Shown here: positions 32,111 through 41,142 of the stretch, in pieces
Layout of the letters: each line of letters begins with the position of its first letter
Position numbering within the stretch: position 1 is the first letter of the stretch
Source: Clostridia bacterium
GTDB lineage: Bacteria; Bacillota; Clostridia; Christensenellales; Borkfalkiaceae
Length of the DNA stretch: 64,000 nt
Direction of reading: 5' to 3'
Assembly (NCBI GenBank): GCA_017399945.1
Contig: JAFQAQ010000005.1
Span: 1-64,000, forward strand
Made by a program: the position numbers and the translations under genes
The notes under the pieces: model-generated
What the model saw: the letters and a program-made list of their open reading frames with translations, nothing else
Database searches by the model: none
What the model was told of the DNA's origin: nothing

Positions 32111-32865
32111 TATTTACCGTTAATAACGTCGTTCATATTATAAATACCAGACGTTTTATCCTTAATAAATATAGCGGCTTTAATGGCGCCATTTGCAAAA
32201 ACGGCTCTATCAGTTGCTTGATGATAAAGGGTAATCGTTTCGTTTTCGCTAGCAAACAAAACTTCGTGTTCGCCAACGATATTACCACCTCTTACAGCGT
32301 GAATACCAATTTCGTTTTTATCTCTTTTTCCAACGATACCTTCTCTGCCGTAAACGTAGAACTTTTCAGGTTGAACTTGCTTTACGCCGTCGGCAAGCAT
32401 AAGGGCAGTGCCACTTGGCGCGTCAACCTTTTGGTTGTGGTGTTTTTCAATAATCTCCACGTCAAAGTCTTCCAAGGCGAGCGCTGCTTTTTTAACTAGG
32501 TCGATAAGCACGTTTACGCCGAGTGACATATTTGCAGAACGGAAAATAGCAATCTTTTTAGAAGCACTTTCAATCTTGGTAATTTGTTCTTGGGAATACC
32601 CAGTCGTGCAAAGAACGACGGGAATTCTCTTGCTGATAGCAAAATCAAGAACGGAATCAAGGTTTGACGGTACTGAAAAATCAATTACAACGTCTATATT
32701 ATGGTATACTTTATCAAAACTGTCGTAAACGGGAAAATCTTTATTAGAAACGTCTAAAAATCTATCAACACCACAAACGGGAGTGGTGTTTTGGTCTGAT
32801 TTAGCAGCAAGATAAACCTTGTTACCCATTCTGCCAAGAGCGCCGCTTATAAGAATATTAACCAT
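32110..32865 (-). CDS. dapB: 4-hydroxy-tetrahydrodipicolinate reductase
   Basis: 251 residues. It reduces the product of DapA with NAD(P)H, giving tetrahydrodipicolinate for DAP and lysine. ILISGALGRMG is the nucleotide motif, VDFSVPS follows, and IEKHHNQKVDAPSGTAL near residue 140 holds the catalytic His-His and Lys. It starts 5 nt after dapA. Confidence 0.96.
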   Translation of the reverse strand: MVNILISGALGRMGNKVYLAAKSDQNTTPVCGVDRFLDVSNKDFPVYDSFDKVYHNIDVVIDFSVPSNLDSVLDFAISKRIPVVLCTTGYSQEQITKIESASKKIAIFRSANMSLGVNVLIDLVKKAALALEDFDVEIIEKHHNQKVDAPSGTALMLADGVKQVQPEKFYVYGREGIVGKRDKNEIGIHAVRGGNIVGEHEVLFASENETITLYHQATDRAVFANGAIKAAIFIKDKTSGIYNMNDVINGK

Positions 32866-32870
32866 GTGGT

Positions 32871-33764
32871 TTACTCCTTAACTTTAAGACCGAAGTCTTT
32901 TAAGATTTTAATCATTTGCAAAGTATGTTCTGGTTCTAATTCGGTAAGGGGAGCCCTAACGATACCAGATCCTAATCCTAATAACTCAATAGCCTTTTTA
33001 ACGGGGATTGGGTTAACTTCACAGAACATAATGTCGATTAAAGAAAGTAGACTTTCTTGAAGAGCGATAGCTTTTTGGTTTTCGCCTGCAAAATAAAGTC
33101 TTGCAACGTCACCAACTTCCTTTGGAACGACGTTTGATGCAACTGAGATAAGTCCTAACGAACCTATCGAAAGCATTGCTAGATTAAGGTTGTCGTCACC
33201 TGAATAGAGAGCGGTTTTATTGCGAATAAGTCTTGCAGTTTCACAAATTTGTTCCATGTTGCCACACGCTTCTTTAATACCGCCGATATTTTTATTTTCA
33301 GCAATTTCAGCCATGGTTTGTGGCAAAATATTAACGCCGGTTCTTGCGGGAACGTTATAGCAAAGTACGGGGATATCAATGTTATCGCAAACGTCGTTAT
33401 AATATTTAACTAAACCCTTTTGCGTGCATTTGTTATAGTATGGGGTAACGACTAAAAGACCGTCGGCACCAACTTTTTGTGCTAATTGGCTTTTTTCGAT
33501 GGCTTTTTTAGTGCAGTTACTACCCGTGCCGAGAATAAACTTAGTTCTACCTGCGATTTTATCGTAAGAAAACTTAGCCACTCTATCATACTCTTGGTCA
33601 GAAATGGTAGGGGCTTCGCCGGTAGTGCCCAAAATACACAAAGCGTCTATTTGATTTTGAATTTGAAACTCAATTTGTCTTTCCAAAGCAGGATAGTCAA
33701 TACCATCTTTGGTAAAGGGGGTGATAGCAGCAGTGCAAGTACCCTTAAAAATAGTCTTATTCAT
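32871..33764 (-). CDS. dapA: 4-hydroxy-tetrahydrodipicolinate synthase
   Basis: 297 residues. It condenses pyruvate with aspartate semialdehyde. TAAITPFTKDGIDY is at the N terminus, LGTTGEAPT is the substrate loop, YYNKCTQKGLVKYY holds the active-site Tyr, and the Schiff-base Lys is in GIKEACGN near residue 162. Length and motifs match the family. It follows asd by 20 nt. Confidence 0.96.
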   Translation of the reverse strand: MNKTIFKGTCTAAITPFTKDGIDYPALERQIEFQIQNQIDALCILGTTGEAPTISDQEYDRVAKFSYDKIAGRTKFILGTGSNCTKKAIEKSQLAQKVGADGLLVVTPYYNKCTQKGLVKYYNDVCDNIDIPVLCYNVPARTGVNILPQTMAEIAENKNIGGIKEACGNMEQICETARLIRNKTALYSGDDNLNLAMLSIGSLGLISVASNVVPKEVGDVARLYFAGENQKAIALQESLLSLIDIMFCEVNPIPVKKAIELLGLGSGIVRAPLTELEPEHTLQMIKILKDFGLKVKE

Positions 33765-33784
33765 AAATATCCTTAATCAAAAAA

Positions 33785-34804
33785 TTATTTGTTTAATTGA
33801 TCTTTAACTGCGTCTAACGCAATAGCTTTTTCAGCTATTTGAATAGCGTTGGTTGCAGCGCCTTTTCTAATGTTATCAGCAACAATCCAAAGGTTAGCGC
33901 CTGAGTCAACCGTATCGTCGATTCTAATTCTACCAACGAATACTTCGTTTTTATTTTCAGCAGTAATCGCCATAGGATAAACGTTGTTCTTTACGTCGTC
34001 TTGAATGATTACGCCCTCTGCGTTAGAAAGGACTTTTTTAATATCTTCAACCGTACAAGGTTTTTCAAACTCTACGTTAACCGATTCACTATGTCCGTAA
34101 TAAACGGGAACACGTACGCACGTTGCGGTAACTTTAAGGTCGGGTTGGTTAAGAATCTTTCTAGTTTCAAAAACCATTTTGTCTTCTTCTTTGGTGTATC
34201 CGTTATCTAGGAAAACGTCTATGTGGGGAAGACAGTTGCCAAAAATGGGATAGGGGAATTTTTGTGGAGCTTCGCCACAAATTCCACCTTTTAGGTCGTT
34301 AAAACCTTTAACGCCGGCACCCGAAACGGCTTGATAAGTAGAATAAATAACCCTTTTAAGACCGAAAGCTTGTTGCAAGGGTTTTAATACTACCATAGCT
34401 TGTATGGTAGAGCAATTGGGGTTTGCAATAATATTCTTATGCCATTTAATATCTTCGGCGTTACATTCGGGAACTACTAACGGAACTTCGGGATCTCTTC
34501 TCCAAGCGTTAGAGTTATCGATAACTAGCGCGCCGTACTTAGCAAAAACGGGCGCGAATTGTTTACTAACGTCGCCACCTGCGGAGAAAAACGCGATGTC
34601 GATTTTTTTATCAGCTACGTTTTGTTCGCATAATTCGATAACGGTGTAATCCTTATCGCAAAAGTTAACATTATTACCTGCTGATTTTGCAGATGCAAAT
34701 AAATATAACTGATCTATGGGAAGGTTTCTTTCAGCAAGAACTTCCAACATTTTTCTTCCTACCATACCGGTTGCGCCAACAACGGCAACGTTGTACTTTT
34801 TCAT
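33785..34804 (-). CDS. asd: Aspartate-semialdehyde dehydrogenase
   Basis: 339 residues. It makes aspartate semialdehyde, which feeds both DapA and Hom. VAVVGATGMVGRKML is the NADP motif, ANPNCSTIQ near residue 128 has the catalytic Cys, and PVYYGHSESVNVEF has the later conserved Tyr-Gly-His. It is the first gene of the minus-strand asd-dapA-dapB-yggS-sepF operon. AGGAG precedes the ATG. Confidence 0.96.
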   Translation of the reverse strand: MKKYNVAVVGATGMVGRKMLEVLAERNLPIDQLYLFASAKSAGNNVNFCDKDYTVIELCEQNVADKKIDIAFFSAGGDVSKQFAPVFAKYGALVIDNSNAWRRDPEVPLVVPECNAEDIKWHKNIIANPNCSTIQAMVVLKPLQQAFGLKRVIYSTYQAVSGAGVKGFNDLKGGICGEAPQKFPYPIFGNCLPHIDVFLDNGYTKEEDKMVFETRKILNQPDLKVTATCVRVPVYYGHSESVNVEFEKPCTVEDIKKVLSNAEGVIIQDDVKNNVYPMAITAENKNEVFVGRIRIDDTVDSGANLWIVADNIRKGAATNAIQIAEKAIALDAVKDQLNK

Positions 34805-34838
34805 AATAAGTCAAATCTCCTAAAAATAAGTTGTCTAT

Positions 34839-34867
34839 AGTTTAACAAAACTTATAGTAAAAGTAAA
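34839..34867 (-). promoter_or_regulatory. Promoter of the asd operon
   Basis: On the minus strand: -35 TTTACT (34862-34867), 17-bp spacer, -10 TAAACT (34839-34844). The leader is about 30 nt, with no room for a lysine riboswitch. Confidence 0.5.
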
Positions 34868-34916
34868 GTTTTTTTAACTTAATATGCTTTTTTTTATTTA
34901 AATTTAAACTAATATG

Positions 34917-34925
34917 TGCTATAAT
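34917..34925 (+). promoter_or_regulatory. Extended -10 promoter of the membrane protein / hslO operon
   Basis: TGcTATAAT at 34917-34925 is a perfect extended -10; the -35 (TTTAAA, 34897-34902) is weak. It overlaps the ATG at 34914, which therefore cannot be the start codon. Confidence 0.6.
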
Positions 34926-34958
34926 ACAAATAGTGGCGCAAAGCCTTTGGAGCAACAG

Positions 34959-36248
34959 ATGGCATATAGTGGATATAAAGGATTCATAGATAGACTAGTA
35001 ATCGGAAAAGAAAAGTCCGAATCATACGCTAGAAATACCCTTCCGTCAAATAGATGGGAGTTGTTTTGGGATATAATCAAAAATAGACTTGGTAGATTAA
35101 TGTTGGTTAACCTGCTAGTTTTATTGTTTTTTATACCTGTTTTCTTGCTTATAGGATTCCGTTACTTAATGCTAGTAAACTACGGCTCTATGTATCCCTT
35201 CTCCCTTGGTTTTGGTACTGGATACATGGCGGGAGCGAGTTTTGCAGGGCTTCCTGAAACTATTGCGTATAATACCAATTTAGTAGTGTATTTATTAACC
35301 CCGATCGTCTTTGCAATAGCGGGCGTAGGTATTTCGGGTGGCGCTTACGTAATTAGAAATATGGTTTGGACGGAAGGCGTTTTCGTTGCAAACGATTTTT
35401 GGAAAGGCGTTCGACAGAATATAAAAAGCGTTTTGATGATAATGCTTATATTCTCGTTCGTATTTTATGCGTCAGTACTATTGATATCCTTGTGTGACAC
35501 GAAAACTGCTGCGGCGGCAAACGCAAGTTGGGTTTTTTATCTTTTAAAAGCCCTTGCGATCGTGCTACTAGTATTCGTTAGTATAGTTACTCTTTACGCG
35601 ATAAGTCTTACGGTAACTTATGAAATGAATATTTTTCAATTATTCCGTAACGCCTTTATAATAACCGTTGCAATGCCGATAAGGGCAGTATTCTTTGCTG
35701 CGTTATCTCTATTTCCGTTTGCGTTTTTATTCTTAGGTGAATTTTTCGCGGCGATAGGAACTATACTTATACTTTTAATATCCTTTTCTTGGTTTTTCCT
35801 TTTATGGACCGACTATACCCAATGGATATTTGATAGATACATTAACGATAGAGTAGCGGGCGCGCAAAAGAATAGGGGTATTTATCAAAAGAATAAAAAA
35901 GAACAAGCTGACGATAAAGATAATCAAGCTGCGTCGCTTAAAAAGTACAAAGAACAACTTGAACTTCTTAAACTTAGCAGCCTATCCAATAAACCCATAA
36001 AACCGATTACCGACGAAGAAATTACTCTTGCTGAACTACCTGAATCCTTTACGAGAAAAGATATAGAAAAACTTAACCAAAGTCGTAAGGAAATGTACGA
36101 GGATCATGAACGTTACGTTGCGGAACATATGAGCGACGATAAGTTTAAGGATATGTACGCTGACCAAAAGAACGGCCAAAAAGACGAAAGACAAAAACGT
36201 ATGGAAAGGGCAAGAAAAGAACTTGCTAAACGCGACAAAAAAAGATAA
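34959..36248 (+). CDS. Multi-pass membrane protein, DUF624/YesL-like in outline
   Basis: 429 residues from ATG 34959 (GGAG 5 nt upstream); the open frame begins at 34914 but that codon lies in the promoter. About six hydrophobic segments occupy residues 40-290, starting with WELFWDIIKNRLGRLMLVNLL. A soluble, very charged tail of about 130 residues is rich in K, D and E (DKRKRMERA-type helices). The first part resembles the YesL family only loosely. The function is not known. It leads the operon with hslO. Confidence 0.7.
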   Translation: MAYSGYKGFIDRLVIGKEKSESYARNTLPSNRWELFWDIIKNRLGRLMLVNLLVLLFFIPVFLLIGFRYLMLVNYGSMYPFSLGFGTGYMAGASFAGLPETIAYNTNLVVYLLTPIVFAIAGVGISGGAYVIRNMVWTEGVFVANDFWKGVRQNIKSVLMIMLIFSFVFYASVLLISLCDTKTAAAANASWVFYLLKALAIVLLVFVSIVTLYAISLTVTYEMNIFQLFRNAFIITVAMPIRAVFFAALSLFPFAFLFLGEFFAAIGTILILLISFSWFFLLWTDYTQWIFDRYINDRVAGAQKNRGIYQKNKKEQADDKDNQAASLKKYKEQLELLKLSSLSNKPIKPITDEEITLAELPESFTRKDIEKLNQSRKEMYEDHERYVAEHMSDDKFKDMYADQKNGQKDERQKRMERARKELAKRDKKR

Positions 36249-36266
36249 TTAACAAGGGAGAAAGAA

Positions 36267-37124
36267 GTGGATAAACTGCTTAAAACCTTAATATTCGACG
36301 ACCAAATCAGCCTTTCTATTCTTGAAACCACCGATATGGTAAACAAAGCAATTGAATATCACTCTCTTTCGCCCGTGTGCGCTGCTGCGCTTGGAAGAAC
36401 GCTTACCGTTTGCACGTTTATGTCGCAAGGCTTAAAAAACCAAAAGGACAAACTTTCGGTAACCGTTAGCGGTAACGGACCAATAGGGAAAATTACCGTT
36501 TGTGGTAACGGGGATTTGCAAATGCGTGGTTACGTTGATAACCCTCAGGTTGATCTTCCACTCAACTCAAAAGGAAAGTTAGACGTTGGTGGTTGTGTGG
36601 GAAAGAACGGAAGAATTACCGTTATTAAAAGCATGGGGCTAAAAGACCCGTATTCAGGAAGCTGTCAATTGGTTAGTGGAGAAATTGCAGAAGATTTTAC
36701 TGCATATTACGCTTTTAGCGAACAACAACCTACGGCAATCGCGCTTGGTGTAAAAATAGGCACCGATGGAAAATGCGTGGGCGCAGGTGGGGTAATAGTT
36801 CAAGCGTTACCTTTTGCTCAAACGGAAAATCTTATTAAAGCAGAAGAGATTATTAAAAACCTAACCAACCTATCGACCTTAATAGAAAACGGCAGTGCGG
36901 AAGAAATATTAAAAACATATTTTGGCGATTTAAAATACACCGAATATCACCCTAAATACGAGTGCATATGTTCTAAAGAATACCTAGAAAAAATCTTGAT
37001 TTCTCTCGGTAAGGAAGAACTTTGCGATATAGTGCAAAAAGAAGGTAGCGTTAAGGTTACTTGCGAATTTTGCAGAAAGGAATACGAGTTTACGCAAGAG
37101 GACGTCGACCGTTTGTTTAACTAA
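36267..37124 (+). CDS. hslO: 33 kDa redox-regulated chaperonin (Hsp33)
   Basis: 285 residues, GTG start with GGAG 9 nt upstream. A holdase chaperone switched on by oxidation: the N-terminal core has TVSGNGPIGKITVCGNG and GYVDNP, and the C-terminal redox switch has the four zinc cysteines as CIC (near 233) and CEFC (near 267). The stop overlaps the next start by 1 nt (TAATG). Confidence 0.95.
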   Translation: MDKLLKTLIFDDQISLSILETTDMVNKAIEYHSLSPVCAAALGRTLTVCTFMSQGLKNQKDKLSVTVSGNGPIGKITVCGNGDLQMRGYVDNPQVDLPLNSKGKLDVGGCVGKNGRITVIKSMGLKDPYSGSCQLVSGEIAEDFTAYYAFSEQQPTAIALGVKIGTDGKCVGAGGVIVQALPFAQTENLIKAEEIIKNLTNLSTLIENGSAEEILKTYFGDLKYTEYHPKYECICSKEYLEKILISLGKEELCDIVQKEGSVKVTCEFCRKEYEFTQEDVDRLFN

Positions 37125-38812
37125 TGATAAAAAGACAGGACAATCTTTTATTTTTTAATAATACCACTCAAAAGTACAGAGAATTAGCTGAGATAAAAGC
37201 CGAAAAAGGTGATTATCTTGAATCTCTGGGCTTTTTGTTTACTGCTCTAAAAAATGAAAAAAGTGCAGACGTTTATGCTGATATTGCTTGCAATTACGCA
37301 GAAATGGGACTTTATATTACGTCTAACGAGTATTGGTATAAATACCTTTCGATTTGTTCTGACAAACAAGTGGGTTTTGCATACGAACAACTTGCAATAA
37401 ACTTTTTTTATATGGATAATTTTAATCTGTCGGGATACTATTTTCATCAAAAGTTATCAAAGGACGGGTTTATTTCCCAAGATAATTTAGACGAAGACGT
37501 TTTGAATTTTTTTAACGATGCGATAGATAAAAGACCTGCGTATCACGTAGCCTATCCTTTTGAAAGGGCAGACTATTCTTTTGAAAAGAAACTAGCAAAA
37601 CACGCAATCACTTCGGGTGAGTATAACGGCGCAAATAGAATATACAATAAAATACCAATGCAATGTATGAATGAAGAAGACGCTGGCGAATACGCATTTT
37701 CCCTTTTTTTATCCGGTGACGAAAAGGGGATGAAACAAGTATGTAAAGATTCGTTAATCACGCACGGCGAAAACGTCACTGCATACTGTAATTTATCTTC
37801 GCTATATTTTGCAAAAGGCGACAAGGAAAAAAGCCAATATTATTATAAAATGGCGCTAGGAGTATATACGGGAAAAGAGCACGAGGTGTACAAAATTGCT
37901 ACTTGCGCTATGGAACAAGGTGATCATCAAACTGCAAACCAATCGCTAGCAAGAATACTAAGTGATAGAACGTACGACGTAACTATGCGATTTTTGTATG
38001 GGATAACGCAACTTAATCTAGGCAAATTTCAACTAGCTGAAAAAACCTTTTCGGAAGTATATAGAACTTTGCCAAACGACAAAGTTATGCAATTTTACGC
38101 AGTGTATTCAAGCCAACTATCTCGCGGAGGGAAATGCGAAAAGAATTATTTGCCCTTAGAATATATACTAGATTACCCAACGCAAATTTTAAGAAATAAC
38201 AAAAAACTTATAAGCGAAATGTTTACGGGAAAAATATCCTTGCGTGGAAAGGGTTGCTATAAATACAAAGACGTTTTAGAATGGGGACTAAAACAACCTG
38301 ATTATGACTATGCGAAGAAAAGTGTTTGCGTTCTAAGTACTCTAAAAGATGGTTGGGCAAAGAATATTTTGCTTGATTCTCTTATGGATAAAGACGTTAA
38401 TTCGCAAATAAAACAAATGATAATCGGCATGATAATTATTGCCGGATATAAAGAGAGATTTTGTGCAGTATTAAACGATTTTTTCGTTAGTATAAAACCA
38501 AGGAAATTAATCTTTGAAGATAAGGTGGATGGAGATATTTATCTTGCTGCATACGCCGTTGCCGTAAGCCGTTTAGCTTATTGGAATATAGATGCTTTCG
38601 AAAAGGTTGGTTTTTCTATAAACAAAATCTATAAAAAACTTAATTTTTCGGTTGTGGAAATGGGTATGTCCCCAGAAGAACTTGCAACCGTTGCGATAAT
38701 TATTAGCAAGATAGATAAACTTGGCGATTCGGCAAAAGTATGTAAGTATATGGAAGTAAGCGAAAGCAAGGTAAAAAGCTGTTTGCAGCGACTTAAAGGA
38801 GATAAACAATGA
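37124..38812 (+). CDS. TPR-repeat protein with C-terminal helix-turn-helix-like segment
   Basis: 562 residues. TPR-like helical pairs cover roughly residues 15-110 and 185-330, for example YKYLSIC, AYCNLSSLYFAKGDKEKSQYYY and MRFLYGITQLNLGKFQLAE. The C-terminal ~50 residues (MSPEELATVAIIISKIDKLGDSAKVCKYMEVSESKVKS, given in part) suggest a small helix-turn-helix. No known family is recognised. It is translated coupled to hslO and overlaps the next gene by 4 nt (ATGA), which suggests a function with Hsp33 or as a scaffold. Confidence 0.75.
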   Translation: MIKRQDNLLFFNNTTQKYRELAEIKAEKGDYLESLGFLFTALKNEKSADVYADIACNYAEMGLYITSNEYWYKYLSICSDKQVGFAYEQLAINFFYMDNFNLSGYYFHQKLSKDGFISQDNLDEDVLNFFNDAIDKRPAYHVAYPFERADYSFEKKLAKHAITSGEYNGANRIYNKIPMQCMNEEDAGEYAFSLFLSGDEKGMKQVCKDSLITHGENVTAYCNLSSLYFAKGDKEKSQYYYKMALGVYTGKEHEVYKIATCAMEQGDHQTANQSLARILSDRTYDVTMRFLYGITQLNLGKFQLAEKTFSEVYRTLPNDKVMQFYAVYSSQLSRGGKCEKNYLPLEYILDYPTQILRNNKKLISEMFTGKISLRGKGCYKYKDVLEWGLKQPDYDYAKKSVCVLSTLKDGWAKNILLDSLMDKDVNSQIKQMIIGMIIIAGYKERFCAVLNDFFVSIKPRKLIFEDKVDGDIYLAAYAVAVSRLAYWNIDAFEKVGFSINKIYKKLNFSVVEMGMSPEELATVAIIISKIDKLGDSAKVCKYMEVSESKVKSCLQRLKGDKQ

Positions 38813-39642
38813 TAAAAATTATTGATATGGACAAGTTGTTCGACGATTATATTTCAGATTTCGTCCATCAAAATATAGGAAAAATAAATGCTGAAGAAAT
38901 AGAAAACAGCATACCCCAATTATACGAAAAATTCGGAAGAGAAAAGCTAAGCGAATTAGGGAATAAATCTCCCGAAGAGTTCTATAAAGGATATAGTCCA
39001 GAAGAGTTATTAGAGTGTTTAAAGGCGCATTTGGATAAAAAGGTGCCCGTATCCGATTTTCTTTGTGAAACCATACAAAACGACGTATCTAACGAACAGG
39101 CATTATTAAACCAATTAAACCAAGATTTACCCGAAGAATTAACCTTGTATTTAATGAATATGTTAGACGCAATGGGTAGTAAAAAATGCGCTAATAGATA
39201 TTTAGAATTTATCACTTGGGATTACAGCGAATCTATAAAAGAACTTGCAACAGAATTGTTGTGTAATATGGCAGATCTTGTAAAAGATAATATCGTTGGA
39301 CAGTTTAAGGATTGCGCTGAACCAATAAAAGCATATCTTACACAAGTTTTATCATACGCGTCTAAGGACGATAAAGTGTTCGATATTTTAATTGAGGAAT
39401 TCGTTAAAAATCAAGATAATATTCCACTTTATGCAGGTTATTTAGCGAAGTATGGCGACGAACGCGCGTTACCATTTTTAAAAACGGCAATAGAAGGTGA
39501 GAAGATTAATTATTTCGATTTTGAAGAACTTAGGTTTGCAATTGAAGCTCTTGGTGGGGAATATCAGCAAGAAAGAGATTTTTCTGCCGATAAGATTTAT
39601 CAAAAGATAAAACAATCCAAAAGCAATAGCAAAAAAGTATAA
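38809..39642 (+). CDS. Helical-repeat (HEAT-like) protein, unknown function
   Basis: 277 residues, acidic and mostly helical. Short repeats such as IKELATELLCNMADLVKD and GYLAKYGDERALPFLKTAI look like HEAT-type pairs. No catalytic motif is seen. It overlaps the TPR gene (ATGA at 38809), so the two proteins may form a complex. A homology search would be needed for a name. Confidence 0.75.
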   Translation: MIKIIDMDKLFDDYISDFVHQNIGKINAEEIENSIPQLYEKFGREKLSELGNKSPEEFYKGYSPEELLECLKAHLDKKVPVSDFLCETIQNDVSNEQALLNQLNQDLPEELTLYLMNMLDAMGSKKCANRYLEFITWDYSESIKELATELLCNMADLVKDNIVGQFKDCAEPIKAYLTQVLSYASKDDKVFDILIEEFVKNQDNIPLYAGYLAKYGDERALPFLKTAIEGEKINYFDFEELRFAIEALGGEYQQERDFSADKIYQKIKQSKSNSKKV

Positions 39643-39687
39643 AAGTATCTAGCAAGGGCATAATAAACCTATTAAACGGAGGTTATT

Positions 39688-39819
39688 ATGTCTAAAAGAA
39701 AAAAATCTAAAATAAAAAAACTTACCGACGAAGAATACGGTCAATATATAATGGCGTTAAAAGACGAGCAACCGCCTGCGATTATTAAAAAAACTGAAAG
39801 TCCAAACGACCAAAAATAA
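39688..39819 (+). CDS. Small basic protein (43 aa)
   Basis: The ORF has a strong GGAGG site 6 nt before ATG and ends just before a terminator. The N-terminal half is very basic (SKRKKSKIKK), the rest acidic/polar with QPPAIIKK. It lies 45 nt after the HEAT-like gene and may be the last gene of that operon. No family is recognised; translation is inferred from the ribosome binding site and position. Confidence 0.55.
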   Translation: MSKRKKSKIKKLTDEEYGQYIMALKDEQPPAIIKKTESPNDQK

Positions 39820-39821
39820 TT

Positions 39822-39855
39822 AAAAAATCTTCCACATGCGGAAGATTTTTTTTAA
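39822..39855 (+). terminator. Terminator of the hslO operon
   Basis: A 12-bp stem (39822-39833 with 39840-39851) and T run, directly after the 43-residue ORF. Confidence 0.9.
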
Positions 39856-39931
39856 TACGATTGTGTTTTTTATAAAAAAGTTGTATAATAGATTGGTAAA
39901 GTTTATTATAAACTGTTTTGGAAGATGAATA

Positions 39932-41071
39932 ATGATTGAAATTAAACGAGTAAAAACAAAAAAAGACGTTAGGCTTTTTGCGTCTTATCCCGTTAAACTA
40001 TATAAAGATTGTCCTTACTACGTTCCTTCGTTAAGAAGCGACGAAATGAATACTTTTAATCCAAAAGTAAACGCTAGCATAAGGGAAAATCCTTTTGCTG
40101 GGTTTTTAGCATACAAGGACGGTGAACTTGTTGGTAGGGTTGCAGCCATTATCAGCAAAGAAGATAATGCGAACACAGGGGTTAACGCAGTAAGGTTTTC
40201 GCGCTTTGAGTGTATTGACGATATAGAAGTTTTTAAGGCTTTGCTTGGCGAAGTGGAAAAGTTCGGTAAAGAACGTGGGATGGATATAATTCACGGTCCG
40301 TGGGGATTTACCGATCAAGATAGGGAAGGTATGCTTACCTATGGTTTTGATAAAAGAAGCACCTACGCGACTAACTATTATTATCCATACTTTTGTCAAA
40401 GGATGCAAGAACTTGGCTTTGAAGACGAGTCTAAATGGCTAGAATACGATTTTACCATTCCCGAAGTTCCATATGACAGAATGGATTCGTTAGTAGATAG
40501 AATAAAGAAAAAGTATTCTTTGGTAGACGTTTCCGAAACTATGAGTGTTAAAAAGATCCTTACTCTTTATGGTGACGAATTTTTTGAAACCTTAAATCAG
40601 TCCTATGGTAAACTAGATGGATACGTTCCCGTAAACGGTGACGTAAGAAAGAATATTTTAGACCAATTCGCAACCATAATTAACCCCAAATATATTAGTG
40701 TTCTGGTTGATAAAAACGGGCATATTGCAGCTTTTGGCATAGTTCTTCCGTCTATTTGTAATCCTTTGATAAAGCACAAGGGAAAGTTGTTTCCATTAGG
40801 TTTTATAGGAGTATTAAGGAGTATAAAAAACCCAAAAGAACTTGAAATGGGGCTAATCGGCGTTAGGGACGAATATAAAAACACGGGCGTAAATTCCATA
40901 ATTATAAGTAGAATAATGCGTAACGTAGTAGGTGATAAAATTCAAAGAATTGAATCTAACCCTATGCTAGAAACTAATCATAGCATACATCAGATGTGGA
41001 AATTTGCCGAGTATGAAATTATTAAAAAACGCCAAACTTATAAAAAGAAAATAGGTAATTTAATCAAGTAA
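39932..41071 (+). CDS. GNAT-like acyltransferase family protein
   Basis: 379 residues. An N-terminal part with YKDCPYYVPSLRSDEM and GPWGFTDQDREGML, and a C-terminal acyltransferase-like half (YISVLVDKNGHIAAFGIVLPS, then EMGLIGVRDEYKNTGVNSIII, then NPMLETNHSIHQMW). The pattern matches the YghO-like GNAT proteins that are common in gut bacteria; the acceptor is unknown. It is a single-gene unit between two terminators. Confidence 0.75.
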   Translation: MIEIKRVKTKKDVRLFASYPVKLYKDCPYYVPSLRSDEMNTFNPKVNASIRENPFAGFLAYKDGELVGRVAAIISKEDNANTGVNAVRFSRFECIDDIEVFKALLGEVEKFGKERGMDIIHGPWGFTDQDREGMLTYGFDKRSTYATNYYYPYFCQRMQELGFEDESKWLEYDFTIPEVPYDRMDSLVDRIKKKYSLVDVSETMSVKKILTLYGDEFFETLNQSYGKLDGYVPVNGDVRKNILDQFATIINPKYISVLVDKNGHIAAFGIVLPSICNPLIKHKGKLFPLGFIGVLRSIKNPKELEMGLIGVRDEYKNTGVNSIIISRIMRNVVGDKIQRIESNPMLETNHSIHQMWKFAEYEIIKKRQTYKKKIGNLIK

Positions 41072-41089
41072 AACCAAATAAAAATATTA

Positions 41090-41122
41090 AAAAAGGCTAG
41101 CGATATTCGTTAGCCTTTTTAT
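41090..41122. terminator. Bidirectional terminator
   Basis: A 13-bp stem with one G-U pair (41090-41102 with 41108-41120), between the GNAT gene (plus) and the histidine kinase gene (minus). Confidence 0.85.
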
Positions 41123-41142
41123 TAGTAAAAACCTAATGTTTT

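Noticed and set aside
34805-34870. Lysine riboswitch before asd
   Set aside because: The predicted leader is about 30 nt, far too short for this class.
34914-34958. Upstream ATG of the membrane-protein gene
   Set aside because: The ATG overlaps an extended -10 promoter, so it is not on the transcript; ATG 34959 has GGAG.
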